Origin: Chlorops oryzae
Lineage: Eukaryota; Arthropoda; Insecta; Diptera; Chloropidae
Length of the DNA: 64,000 bases
Direction: 5' to 3'
NCBI GenBank assembly: GCA_020466095.1
Contig: CM035807.1
Span: 80,695,166 to 80,759,165 of the forward strand
The stretch's first letter is position 1; each line of letters begins with the position of its first letter. This document shows, one piece after another, positions 49,010-60,466 of the stretch. Both the position numbers and the translations under genes were made by a program. The notes beneath the pieces are model-generated. The model saw nothing but the letters and a program-made list of their open reading frames with translations. It was not told the DNA's origin and searched no databases.

Positions 49010-49850
49010 ACAGAATAGAAGAGATGGGGAAGAAATGAGAGAGTATTGATTCATGCGAGATGTATTTGCGGTAGAGAGAGAGTAGAGGAGATTGGAGGTA
49101 GAGAGAGAGAGGTAGAGAATTAGAGAGTAAGAGAGGATAGGGAGAGAGAGAGAGTAGAGAGAGAGAAGGTATGAGAGAGGATTAAGAGAGAAAGGTAGAG
49201 AGAGAGAGTAAGGGTAGAGAGAGTAGAGTAGAGAGTAGAGCTAGAGTAGAGCAGAGAGAGGGTAGAGAGAATTAAAGAGGTAGAGAGGAGAGTTAGTTAG
49301 AGAGGAGAGAGAGACAGAGAGAGAGCAGAGGTTAGAGAGAGAGAGGTTAGAGAGTAGAGAGAAAGGAGAGTAGAGAGTAGAGACAGGAGGGTAGTAGGAG
49401 AGAGTAGAGAGAGAGAGTAAAGAAGGTAGAGAGAAGAGAGAGAGAGTAAGAAGGTAGGAGAGAGAGAAGGAGAAAGAGGTAGAGAGAGAGAGAAAGAAGA
49501 GTAGAGAGGTAGAGAGTAGAGAAGAGAGAGAGATAAGAGGAAAGTGAGAAGATAGAGAGAGAGAGAGAGAAAGAGGTAGAGAGAGAAAGAGTAGAGAGAG
49601 AAAGAGGTAGATAGAGAGAGAGTAGAGAAGAAGAAAGAGGAAAGAGAGATAGAGAAAGAGAAGTAGAGTAGAGAGAAAGAGGTAGAGAGAGAGAAAGAGG
49701 TAGAGAGAGAGAAAGAGGTAGAGAGAGAGAAGAGAGGTATAGAGAGAGAAAGAGGTAGAGAGAGAGAGAAGAGGTAGAGAGAGAGAAAGAGGTAGAGAGA
49801 GTAGAGAGAGAGAAAGAGGTAGAGAGAGAAGAGAGAGAGAGAGAGAAATG
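49010..49850 (+). repeat. 840-bp GA-rich tract with 18-bp units
   Basis: GAGA and GTAGAG mixtures. From about 49560 it becomes an 18-bp array near AGAGAGAGAAAGAGGTAG. The reverse strand reads as a 200-codon Ser/Leu frame, a microsatellite artefact. Confidence 0.96.
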
Positions 49851-52800
49851 GATTCGTGTTGCATTTGGGTGATTGGTTTCTGGTTTTGGGAGTTCTGTTG
49901 AAAATTTTTCTTAAAAGCTAAAATTTAGTGAACCGTAAACATGGAAAACTGAAATTCGACGAAAGCATTTTGCCTGCAAAGTCGTGCTTAGTCGACCGCA
50001 AATGCGCGCCTAGAGCTGTCAAACGCCTTGAAATATGTACAGTTAAATTAGTTAAGCACATGCAACGGCGCTGCTCCGATCGGTTCACACAAAATATATG
50101 CCCAAAAGCTTTTAGTAGTAATTTTTCCCCCTCCGCTATTAATGAGAAAACTTTTAAGAGCTTGGCAAACTGGCTGATTGGTGCTTGGTATGATTACAGA
50201 TGGCTCAAGGATTCAAAATTTCGATTTTGAAAATTTTTTCCTAAAGATTTAAAGCAGTGATGTCCAAACCTATACATTGACCTTCATTCTTGTATGTGGG
50301 TGTGTGTGTGCATGCGCTGTCGACTTCACACTGATTTGCATTGCATTGCATATAGTATATGCCATATACATACTTATATTTTAACTGCCCAGTAAAGACT
50401 TGCTAGGCCCTTGCTTATTTGTTAATGCTTAAGTTAGAATGGGCCTAGCTTAGTGATTTCTGTCTGGGACCTATCTAGATCTGCCCAGACACATATCTGA
50501 GAAAGTCGTTTTAATATTCAGTAGTAAAATAGAAGATACCTACATTACATTAATATGAATTCGTATGTCAATAAATTTGTTTTACGTGGCGGGGTGATTA
50601 AAATTTTCAATTAGCCAATAATCTCACCTCGGCAGAACCTCATTGGTTACGATATCGCTTCTGCGCAGAGCTGACACGCAAACTAAACCCTTTATATGTC
50701 CACGAGTCTAAACTAAGTGAGAATTATATAAATAATTTTATCTAAAATTTTTTCTCTCGGAAAAAAGTTCACACGAGTTACAACTACTTATTAAGATCTA
50801 CTGAGGTACTGTCTAGATCAGTGATGTTCAAAATTGGCCGTGAGACTGTGTGAGTGAGAAAAGAGCGAGCGCTCAAAAAAAAAAAATTTGTATTAATTCT
50901 TCTACGCAGTGAAACGAAAAAGCTGTACAGATGCGCGCGATGTTGTTTCGTCGGCCTCTTGCTACCGACTGAACAAAGAGCGTAAGCAATAGAGAAAATT
51001 GCATAGGCTCTGTGTAGATTATACATGTCATCGCCAAAATGGGGGGATTCTACCCAACACCAAAGTAGGGACAAGATAAGCCTGATTGGGTCAAGATTTT
51101 TTAGTCCAGGGCCTGTCTAGACCCAGCCTAAATTTATCTATATTATGCCAAGTCTAGCTAGGCCCATGCTAATCACCAGACTTATCTAGGAAATTTTCCA
51201 GCCGGGGTGTGCTACTGATGCGTCGGCAGAATTTTGTCTCTGAAACACCCACATGTGCTTGGGAAATCGAATTTTAGACATCGTTGATTTAAATAATTCG
51301 TTTTTCTGTAACTGAAGCGGAGCCGAGAATAACGTTGTAAGTGAGAAATTTCAAATTTTTGCAAAATTCTCATCCCAGTCGGTACTAAAAAATTCACTTC
51401 GATTCTTAAAGGTTCCGAATTGTTGAGAAATGTCCAAGAGTTGACCAAATAAGAATATTTTTGACCTTGAGTATTATTGAAAGTGAAAGTCCAAAAGATA
51501 GGTTCAAAAAATTTGACCCTCAACAACCATTATTCGCGACTCCGCTTCAATTTTTAATTCATTTAAGAACATTCTTACTGAGGCTAACACAGATAATTTA
51601 AAATAATGACTAACCATTTATGCTTTATGCGAAATCTTAAAAGCATGCTCCCTTAATTAAAACATATAACCCGAATAAACTTAAAAGCAAGGAGAAGAAA
51701 AAAAAAGCACAAGAACTAGTCGCTTCTGATGGGGTGCTTTCTCCGTGCGACCCTTTTTCACATTCAACGATTGCGCTGTCACTGCCGCTGTCGTCATCGT
51801 AAAGCATGGCAACGTCACCTTTATAATCACTAACGGCTGTGTCCGTTTTCCCTAATTTAGCCTAGTTTTAATTTCATGTAGCAAGCACCCACAGTCTCAC
51901 CTCTCATTCGACCCTATTCGACCGAGTTCACGCTCCAAATTCATGCGACGCTCTGCCTTTCCTTAGGCAATTCGAACTGTCATTTTCTTCGTTTCGCCTT
52001 TTCTCTATTTTCGCGTTGTGTCTGGCAGCTTTATGTCACAACGTTAATGGCTTCGCATCTGCGAGTATGTGTGCGTTCTTGAGCATGCAATATGTGTGTG
52101 TGTGTGTGTATGTGTGGCTATGTGTGTGCAGTCTATTTAGGGGAGCCCAACATGTGACTTGCTTATTTTCGCTCGAATTCCCGAAAAATAAACACAAAGC
52201 ACCAAAAGCACCAACAGCAGAAAAAACAACAACACAAAAAAGAAATAAATAAATAAATAAATAAATATAGTAGCCATTAAGGCGTTTCGGCGCAAAATTG
52301 AAAATTCTTTGCGGCTTTTTAGTTTGGTATTCGTATGTGTGTGTGTGTGTGTGATTTTTTCTTTTGTATTGCTTGTGGTCGTGGCAATCTAGATTTATGT
52401 CTTAAGCAAAGTACCATTTCATTTCTACCCAAGAAAGGAAGAAAAAAGTTTTTTTTATGAATAATGTTTCTAATTTCTAAAAATTTATGTCAAAGCAAAA
52501 CAAATGGCAAAACGAAGCACCGAAAGTTGTGCTACTGTTTTTTTTTTTTTTGTTTGTTTGTGTATTTGTGAAAAGATTTTCGCACGATAAGTGGCAAAAA
52601 CTTTTTCTCCACGCATTCCAACTTAAGTAATACAAATCAACAAAGCGTTATAAGCTGATTTTAGCCGATAAGCGAGCCTTGGATGTAGCATACTTTTGGG
52701 GAAACTTCAACTTTTTAATGGCTTACAGGAAAAGAGGGGGGAAATAATTGGAGGGTACACGATAACAACAGTTCGTTTCTTAGCTAAATTACTTTAACAA

Positions 52801-53149
52801 TCCGTCAGTAACGTTATTTTTATTTAAAGACGCATAACTTAAGCAAAAGTCTAAAAGTGTTGATTAAAAATTATTGAATCAGGGTTTTTATATAAAATGC
52901 TGAATGAAAATCGTTTGGAATTTATTGTCACTAGGCTGAAAGTAGATATTTAAATTCAGCACCTGAAGATATGCATTAGAATATTTTTTTTAAACTAATT
53001 AATATCATTTTATGCCGTTATAAACTGAGCTTAATTAAAGCTTAATTAAAGATATCCGCACCTCTTTCAAGCTCCAAACTCAGGATGATGATTAATACAC
53101 AAACTCACAAGAATGAACAGATTTGTCACTATCGGAAGTATTCGGAAAA
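49851..53149. other. intronic DNA
   Basis: CAGTGATGTCCAAA at 50258, a near copy CAGTGATGTTCAAA at 50818, and CAGTGATGTCCAAT at 31405 may be solo hAT-type ends. AATA repeat at 52243-52266. No gene. Confidence 0.5.
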
Positions 53150-53374
53150 CAGTGTATGCTCTCTTAAGCGGACACCTACAGGAGCAAAATATACCATATA
53201 TCCGCTTAAAAGAGCCCAGCGGGATATTTGTTCTTCCATTACCTTATTCTTCAAAGAATTCATCGAAGAAATGAGCATCGAAGCCGCTTTGACGAAAAAG
53301 GTAATGCATACAGAGCGAAAAATGTCACCTTAAAAAAGGAGATTTACGTCTAAATAAGCATGACGAATTTGAAT

Positions 53375-53460
53375 CTCTGAATGGCGTAGTGGACAACTTG
53401 TTTGGTTAGCAATCTAAAGGGCTGGGGATCGATTCCTGTCACAGGATAAAAAAAGAAAAG
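53375..53460 (+). mobile_element. tRNA-like SINE segment inside a pogo-like element
   Basis: A-box-like AATGGCGTAGTGGACAAC and B-box GGGATCGATTCC, followed by an A-rich tail. It sits inside 53150-53941. Confidence 0.45.
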
Positions 53461-53540
53461 GTGTCGAAAAACTGGGACTTTAAAGATGCACGTCAATTTA
53501 AGGAAAAAACTTATTTCCATAAAAAATATTTTAAAAAATT

Positions 53541-53602
53541 GTGTCTTGTCCGATCGGGATTTGAACCCGCCGACATCGGCGTGTTAGGCACTATCTCTAA
53601 CT
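53541..53602 (-). mobile_element. tRNA-like segment, minus strand
   Basis: The reverse complement has CGGG TTCAAAT CCCG and an upstream GATAGTGCCTAACACG A-box-like segment. It is only about 62 bases, too short for a full tRNA. Confidence 0.4.
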
Positions 53603-54575
53603 TATTCTAAGGAATGCCTTCTTAATTGTATAAAAGTATACTTCGATTACGCTTTTGCCGAAGAATTCTTCGATTACACTGTCGTATTAGAATTCTTCAA
53701 CTAAATGGTAAGCGAAAGAGGTAATGAACGAATTTTCAATGACATCGCCATGTTAATTTTCATCGATCCAGGTAAGTGGTAGACATTCGCTGTATAGATT
53801 ACCTCGCTCGCTTACCAATGTCTACCATATCCCGCTGGGAGGTGTCCGTTTAAGAGGAAACAATTTGAGAATCAGGAATACTAGAGCATTCCCAAAAAGT
53901 GTCCGTTTAAGAGGATTGTCCGACAAGAAGAGAGTACACTGTATTTAAATGCATACTTTTGAGTGGTCAACTTAAATATTTTCTATTGCACGGTGCTTTA
54001 AACTACATATAACAATTTAGCAAAAATCAATTGAAAGCTCCACTTTCATCCCTTAACGTACTCTGACATTTCGAACGGCATTTAATGTCCTTATAATGAC
54101 AAAATTGTCATTTTAATACAGTCAATAAGTGGTCACTGTGTTACGTTCGCTGTCACTCATGTCATAAAAGCTCAGTTTATTGCACATAAAAATACAAAAA
54201 AAAATTGACTCATCTGAAGCCAACTCAGCACATCTCAATTGACCTAACTACACGTACCCACCTACCTATCTACCTCCTTGGTAATTCGATTCTGTCGACT
54301 CCACATCGAACTGCAAATGCCATGCAATGAGTCTGCAACGAAAGTATAAAAGTCAACATAGTTGCAAAGCCAGTGGAAAGAAAGACGTCTCCAGATAACA
54401 TTGCACTTAGAACTTGGCGACGTTGAGACTCAAGCTCAATTTATTGCTTCGAACGACATGCGGACAACGATGGAGGAGCTATGATGAGGAAGACGCTCTC
54501 AACCCCTTTCATGTCAGTATGAGCAATCATTGTAGGCTTTCGAAAGCATATCGAGATTTTACGTTGAGGCAAAAA

Positions 54576-54576
<1 letters not shown>

Positions 54577-54622
<46 letters not shown>
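54577..54622 (+). repeat. poly(A) run of about 45 bases
   Basis: Almost pure A, preceded by AGGCAAAAAC. It could be a retrotransposed tail, but no element body is recognised upstream. Confidence 0.8.
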
Positions 54623-54624
<2 letters not shown>

Positions 54625-55267
54625 TACCACTGAGCATCTGGCACGTGGTTATCACCTCTACTCAACGTGAGCGCCTTAAAGTATGCAGTATTTTATGATA
54701 GATTTGACACAGGTCGGTCTCTTTGCATTTTCTTCTCGGTAAGGAATTAATGAAACGTTGCAATTTAATGATGATGTCACCGGCAATCGTATTATCGTCA
54801 TCGACACCATTGTCGTCAGTTACATATATGTATATGCATTGGGTGGGGGTTCTCGTGCAACAAAGATGAATTGGGTAGGATAACGGCAGCAATTGTATTG
54901 AATTTAAAAAGAGTACGTGACAAACGCACGTTAGGGACTTTTCCGACTGTGCTCAAGTGTAAGGCTGCAAAGTTTATTAAAACAATAATAGGATCGGAAT
55001 GAAAAAAATTTACTAAATAAAGGGAATTATCAAGAGAAAAAAAACTGAAAAAATTTCTTTAAAAGCTTTTAATATAGGGCGACAGACTATCCAATATGCT
55101 AAGTAAATTTGGAATACATTTTAAACATGAGAGTCAAAAATTTAAGCCCGAAAGGAGGCTCAATCTAGCAGTTACGTGCTCTTCAAGCGTCATATTTGGC
55201 TCTTATATAGGAAAGGGACGATCCAAATATGAGTCGTGTTGTAGTCATTTAGGGGGCATAACCTATA

Positions 55268-55443
55268 CAGTGTACTCTCTCCTTGCGGACACTCCTATAA
55301 AGCGGACAACCCTCTTAAACGGACACTTTTTGGGAATGCTCTAGTATTCCTGATTCTCAAATGGTTTCCTCTTAAACGGCCACCTCTGTTAAGCGGACAC
55401 ATTTTTCGATGCTGTAGTTGTCCGCTTAAGAGGGAGTACATTG
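55268..55443. mobile_element. pogo-like MITE
   Basis: 176 bp with TA on both sides (55266-55267 and 55444-55445). The left end is CAGTGTACTCTCTCCTTGCG and the right-end complement is CAATGTACTCCCTCTTAAGC. Repeated CTTAARCGGACA blocks. A near-identical 60-base stretch (TTGGGAATGCTCTAGTATTC and on) is shared with 53150-53941. Confidence 0.75.
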
Positions 55444-55445
55444 TA

Positions 55446-56740
55446 ACAGGTTGGCTGATAAGTCCCCGGTCTGACACATAGATGGCGTCGCTAGTATTAA
55501 ATGCATATTATTTTTATATAGTGGCAACCTTCAAATGATTCCTGTCAAAATTTGACGTCTGTAAGTCAATTAGTTTGTGAGATAGAGCGTCTTTTGTGAA
55601 GCAACTTTTGTTATTGTGAAAAAAAATGGAAAAAAAGGAATTTCGTGTTTTGATAAAATACTGTTTTCTGAAGGGGAAAAATACAGTGGAAGCAAAAACT
55701 TGGCTTGATAATGAGTTTCCGGACTCTGCCCCAGGAAAATCAACAATAATTTATTGGTATGCAAAATTCAAGCGTGGTGAAATGAGCACGGAGGACGGTG
55801 AACGCAGTGGACGCCCGAAAGAGGTGGTTACCGACGAAAACATCAAAAAAATTCACAAAATGATTTTGAATGACCGTAAAATGAAGTTGATCGAGATAGA
55901 AGAGGCCTTAAAGATATCAAAGGAACGTGTTGGTCATATCATTCATCAATATTTGGATATGAAAAAGCTCTGTGCAAAATGGGTGCCGCGCGAGCTCACA
56001 TTTGACCAAAAACAACAACGTGTTGATGATTCTGAGCGGTGTTTGCAGCTGTTAACTCGCAATACACCCGAGTTTTTGCGTCGATATGTGACAATGGATG
56101 AAACATGGCTCTATCACTACACTCCTGAGTCTAATCGACAGTCGGCTGAGTGGACAGCGATCGGTGAACCGTCTCCGAAGCGTGGAAAGACTTAAAAGTC
56201 CGCTGGCAAAGTAATGGCCTCTGTTTTTTGGGATGGGCATGGAATAATTTTTATCGATTATCTTGAGAAGGGAAAAAACCATCAACAGTGACTATTATAT
56301 GTCGTTATTGGAGCGTTTGAAGGTCGAAATTGCGGCAAAACGGCCCCATATGAAGAAGAAAAAAGTGTTGTTCCACCAAAACAACGCACCGTGCCACAAG
56401 TCATTGAGAACGATGGCAAAAATTCATGAATTAGGCTTCAAATTGCTTCCCCACCCACCGTATTCTCCAGATCTGGCCCCCAGCGACTTTTTCTTGTTCT
56501 CAGACCTCAAAAGGATGCTCGCAGGGAAAAAATTTGGCTGCAATGAAGAGGTGATCGCCGAAACTGAGGCCTATTTTGAGGCAAAACCGAAGGAGTACTA
56601 CCAAAATGGTATCAAAAAATTGGAAGGTCGTTATAATCGTTGTATCGCTCTTGAAGGGAACTATGTTGAATAATAAAAACGAATTTTGACAAAAAAATGT
56701 GTTTTTCTTTGTTAGACCGGGGACTTATCAGCCAACCTGT
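55446..56740 (+). mobile_element. Himar1-like mariner, copy 4
   Basis: 1295 bp flanked by TA, with the same terminal repeats as copy 3. Its left TA (55444-55445) is also the right flanking TA of a pogo-like MITE (55268-55443). The insertion therefore landed exactly at that element's boundary. Confidence 0.95.
55626..56673 (+). pseudogene. Himar1-like transposase pseudogene (nonsense, frameshift, catalytic Asp lost)
   Basis: Coding region of 1048 bases, one more than the family's 1047. Codon 190 is TAA (56193-56195) where copy 3 has CAA. An extra A in the run near 56273-56278 shifts the frame. At 56380 G is replaced by A, changing the second catalytic Asp (QDN) to Asn (QNN). Any one of these would abolish activity. 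The rest is nearly identical to copy 3. Confidence 0.93.
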
Positions 56741-59034
56741 TATATTGGCTCATTCGGTTTATGATTTCGGACTTATATTCATTTTTATTCACGTTTATAA
56801 GCTGATTATGAAGGCTCGCACGTTCTGGCTCAGCACTGAGATTGGAAAATTTTTGGCCGGAATTGGAACAGTTTTTGTGGTCCGTTTCACACGATTTGGA
56901 AGGATGGAATCGAACAAATAAAAAACTCTGCCAGTTTTTTGTCCTTTTAAAAATCCAAGGCCCCTCACTGTCGTTTCGACTTTTTTGAAGTTCTTCAAGT
57001 GCAAAGGTCAAAGGGAAAAATAAAATGCAATCGAAAAGAAAAATAAAAAAATAAATTCTCGATAATAAAGACAAAGATAATTCGAGTGCAAACAAACGTA
57101 GAAAAACATCGAAATATCTAGGAAAATCAAAAAACTAACAAAAAAGTTGGCGTCAATTGGAATGACTTCACTTGAGGAAAAACGAAAATCGAAAGGAAAA
57201 TAATGTGTGCAACAAAGAAAACACTCTCAATTGAAAATCACTGAGCATGAGAGCGTTAGGATTCATTTCAAAATTCGAACTTTGACAGTTCAGAATAAAT
57301 ACGAAAACGAAAATATAAAAAAAATGCGAAAAACCCCCTCCCAAAAGGACGGAAAAGGCTACAAATTTCATAGAAATATCAAAGCATGCTTTTTGGCATT
57401 AAAAAGGAAATGCACACATATATTCGTAGATAAGAAATACGTACATATATGCATCCTTTCGTCCAACGATAAATAAATATGTGTGTGCACACAATGAGCA
57501 AATACTTAGGCTAAGTGTGTGCCAAGAAATTTTCATTTTTATTTTTATTTTCCTTTTCATTTTATTTCTTCTTGTTTCTTCTCATGTCCATGTCCGTTTT
57601 TAAGTGTATGCGTACGTCGCTTCTGTTTCCAATTGTATGTTATTTTAAATGGCTGCACTTTATGGTCATAATAAACAAGCAAAAAAAACGGCATAAAAAG
57701 GAAAAGGTGAAAGCATAATATGTAAGATGAGACTTAAGCAGTCAGAAAAAGCAATTTTAAATCCAAGGAAGCTGCTTATTCACCTTACAAACCTCGAGGA
57801 CATATCGCTTGTTTTATATCAAATGACAGCTTTTTATTGCTGTTGACATAAATGTGATGTGTGCAAGTAAATGTAAGCGTGAAAGTGAATATATTTAAGT
57901 ATGTATGTATTTTTTACTTGCATAAATTTCATTGCGGCAATATGTGTTTAAGTGTAATCGAATGAAAAAAATGAGAACGATAGATAGTCGGTATGACTCG
58001 GTTGGTGGGCACGATGATTGGCATCGGTTTTATTTGTGGATGGAAAAAATCAGTAAGGGTGTTATGGTCTGTCAACTCTAGTAATGGGACAATATGTAGC
58101 TAATCTGAGATTAAAATGATTGATTCTTTTAAGAGCTTCACCTGCGCCGTGGTTTTTGGTTAAAAATAAAAAGTCTTCTAACTTTCAATCATATGCGAAA
58201 TAATCTAGGAAATACAGTTGAAATAGAAGATGATAATAAATACTAAGAACTAATATTTTAGATCCCACTTCTTAATCTCTACACCGAAATGACATTGTGA
58301 GAGCATTAATCCTTCGATACAAACAATGAATGCAATCTGCTAGAAAGGCTCACAGATAGACACAGAAAGATCGAAAGAATCTTCTGGTGATGCTCGTCAT
58401 TTCTGAAGAGAACTTGTATAGTCAGTCTGGTTGGATTTTTAACGTTACATTCGGATACAATATGTTAACGTCTGAAACGCCCTAATATCTCATACAACTA
58501 TCAAGTTGTGTCCACAGCATGTGAAGTTCCTTTGTCACATCCGACGAGCTTAATTCCGATTATTTTTCGAAAATCCGAGCCCTTGAAGCTCTCTTAATAA
58601 TTCCAATGATTATTTCTCAAATTAAACTGCATAAATATATAAGCCAAAAACAAAAATAATTTGTTTTTACTAAATCACTCATCAAAGTTACCCTGCGTAT
58701 GAGAAATTTTTGAATATAGCGCTCATTACGTTACTCATACTACGGTGGTTCCAATGAATACCAAATGATTTCGACGCTTAAAGGACTTTGTTGTTAACAT
58801 AAATCGAGCGTTGTTATATAAATTTTACACTGTATTTCAATATTTCATTTTTTTAAGAGTTAATTTTAGGGGATTCGAAATGAAGATTGAAATATTTTTC
58901 CACAGACAAAATTAGATCATGATCATTTGCAAGTGCATCGACAATATATTGTTCCAAGTATTGTCATCATGCCATCAAGCCCGAAACATTTTCAAATACA
59001 TAAGTAGGTTTAAGAAAAAATTTTTTCAGCTTAC
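56741..59034. other. 5' end of the large Nckx30C intron
   Basis: AT-rich. Short frames at 56697-57718 are unsupported. No element recognised. Confidence 0.55.
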
Positions 59035-60466
59035 CGTTATCCTGGATTTCTTGTGATTTATCTTCTTCAGCATTCAGTTGCTCCTGCTCGTCATCGGTCA
59101 GTTGTTCTTCAGATAATGGAAATAAGAATTCTGCATCCTCATTGGATGCTTGCGATGATATGACCTGATAAGAAGGTGGCGTTAGCACACCTTTACCTTC
59201 GCTATCTAAGGCAACATGTTGCTTCGACAGATGTAAATGGGGTTTGTCCTGCTGCTGCTGATTGTTATGATGAGATTCTTCATGTTGCTGTTGTTGTTGT
59301 TGTGTTTGATCCTGTTGTTGTTGTGCCTTTTGTAATTGCGTTGCCGATTTTGGTTTAGCAGCGTTAACAATATTATCGCTACACGGAAGCAATAAGATCG
59401 CAGTGCAAAGCAAGAGCGCACAAATGAAACGCATATTGCGGCGAAATGGTTTTCCAACGGACATGGCAGCGGTTAACTTTTTAAGTCGTTCGTCGGAACC
59501 ATTGTTTTCAGCACTTTTAGCACGAATTTTTCGAATGTGCGTTTGGTTGAGAGGGGCATTTTTTAACGATTTTATAAATAATTTTTTACTATTTACATAG
59601 TCGACTATAAATGTTAACAACAACGATAACAAAAGCATTATATGATGAGCAACATTCTCAATTGGATGCTCTTTAAATGTTGCTAAGCGTATTTTGTTGC
59701 GAATTGCTGGCACGATACTGTTATAAAGTTTACTTGCAAATGCATTCAATGGCCATTGTTTGACATCGAGCCTTAGACGGCCGCGTCGTCGACGACTATT
59801 GAAGTCTATCGTTTTCTTTTTAACATTTTCTTGATCGATTTGCCGTTGACGTTGCTGTACGATTGAATGTTGTTGAGACTCATGTTGATAGTGATTCGGA
59901 TTCGGATTCGGATTTGGATTCGGATGGCGATTCAGTTTTTCAAATTTATCTACAAGCTTTTGGTGGTTATTATTATTGTTTTCGAATTTCTTTTTGCCGT
60001 TCTCTTCTTCTATTGCATTTTCTTCGACCAGTCCTTCTCGATTTTTATTTTCATATTCGCTTTTATTGTACTTCTTATTATTATTAATAATATTACTATT
60101 CGTATTGTTATCGTTGTGCCATATTTTTGTGCTATTAACTTGCAACATTTCTATTCCATTTAAATTTGCATTCAGCATCATATCGGTTAAAGAATCTTCG
60201 TGCTGGATTTTTTGTTGTTCCGTTTTCATGTCCGTTTCCTCTGGAACAAAATCTAAAATTTCTGTTATCCACTGTGATCTTTCGCTGTTGCTTTGTTGCT
60301 GTTCTTTTGGAAAAACTTTGCTGGATTTGAGTTCCGATTTGGATGTTGCGTTCGGTATTGTTGTTCCTTCATTGCTGTTGCCTTCCAGAAACGCCGATTT
60401 ACTATGTGTTGTTGGTACTGTTGGTGTTGTATGCGTTAACAGTTGTTGTTGTTTTTGAAGCAACAT
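59035..60466 (-). CDS. Nckx30C: Nckx30C first coding exon: N-terminal region of a K+-dependent Na+/Ca2+ exchanger
   Basis: NCKX proteins use the Na+ and K+ gradients to extrude Ca2+ across the plasma membrane. This exon supplies residues 1-477 before the exchanger core. An in-frame TAG lies three codons before the ATG, which fixes the start. Seen: a Gln/Asn/Ser-rich hydrophilic region (1-230), an Asn-Pro repeat at about 182-191, a basic RRRR patch near 225, a hydrophobic helix at about 273-291, a second signal-anchor-like helix at about 347-361, polyQ at about 377-406, and an acidic stretch at 442-475. The exon ends at a GTAAGC donor whose first base is 59034, leaving one base of a split codon. 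That base joins in frame to the exon at 21334-21950. Identity rests mainly on the second exon. The N-terminus is low complexity and I infer membership from phase, strand and the late hydrophobic segment typical of NCKX precursors. An upstream non-coding exon is possible. Confidence 0.8.
59895..59932 (-). repeat. in-frame hexanucleotide repeat inside Nckx30C exon 1
   Basis: GATTCG units on the plus strand encode alternating Asn-Pro (residues about 182-191). A coding minisatellite likely to vary in length. Confidence 0.85.

Larger units (their letters stand above)
53150..53941. mobile_element. pogo-like non-autonomous element with internal tRNA-like segments
   Basis: Left end CAGTGTATGCTCTCTTAAGC and right-end complement CAGTGTACTCTCTTCTTGTC. 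Both arms carry CTTAARCGGACA motifs and then CAGCGGGATAT (near 53217 and 53836). TA follows on the right; AA precedes on the left. Interior contains segments resembling tRNA in both orientations. Confidence 0.6.

Noticed and set aside
49241..49864. A 207-codon Ser/Leu frame on the minus strand
   Set aside because: GA-tract translation.
53375..53602. Functional tRNA genes
   Set aside because: Only B-box/T-arm parts fit; acceptor and anticodon arms do not close, so they are tRNA-derived repeats.
58967..59034. Continuation of Nckx30C exon 1 past the GTAAGC donor
   Set aside because: Read-through gives an unrelated tail and stop; splicing restores phase with the alpha-1 exon.
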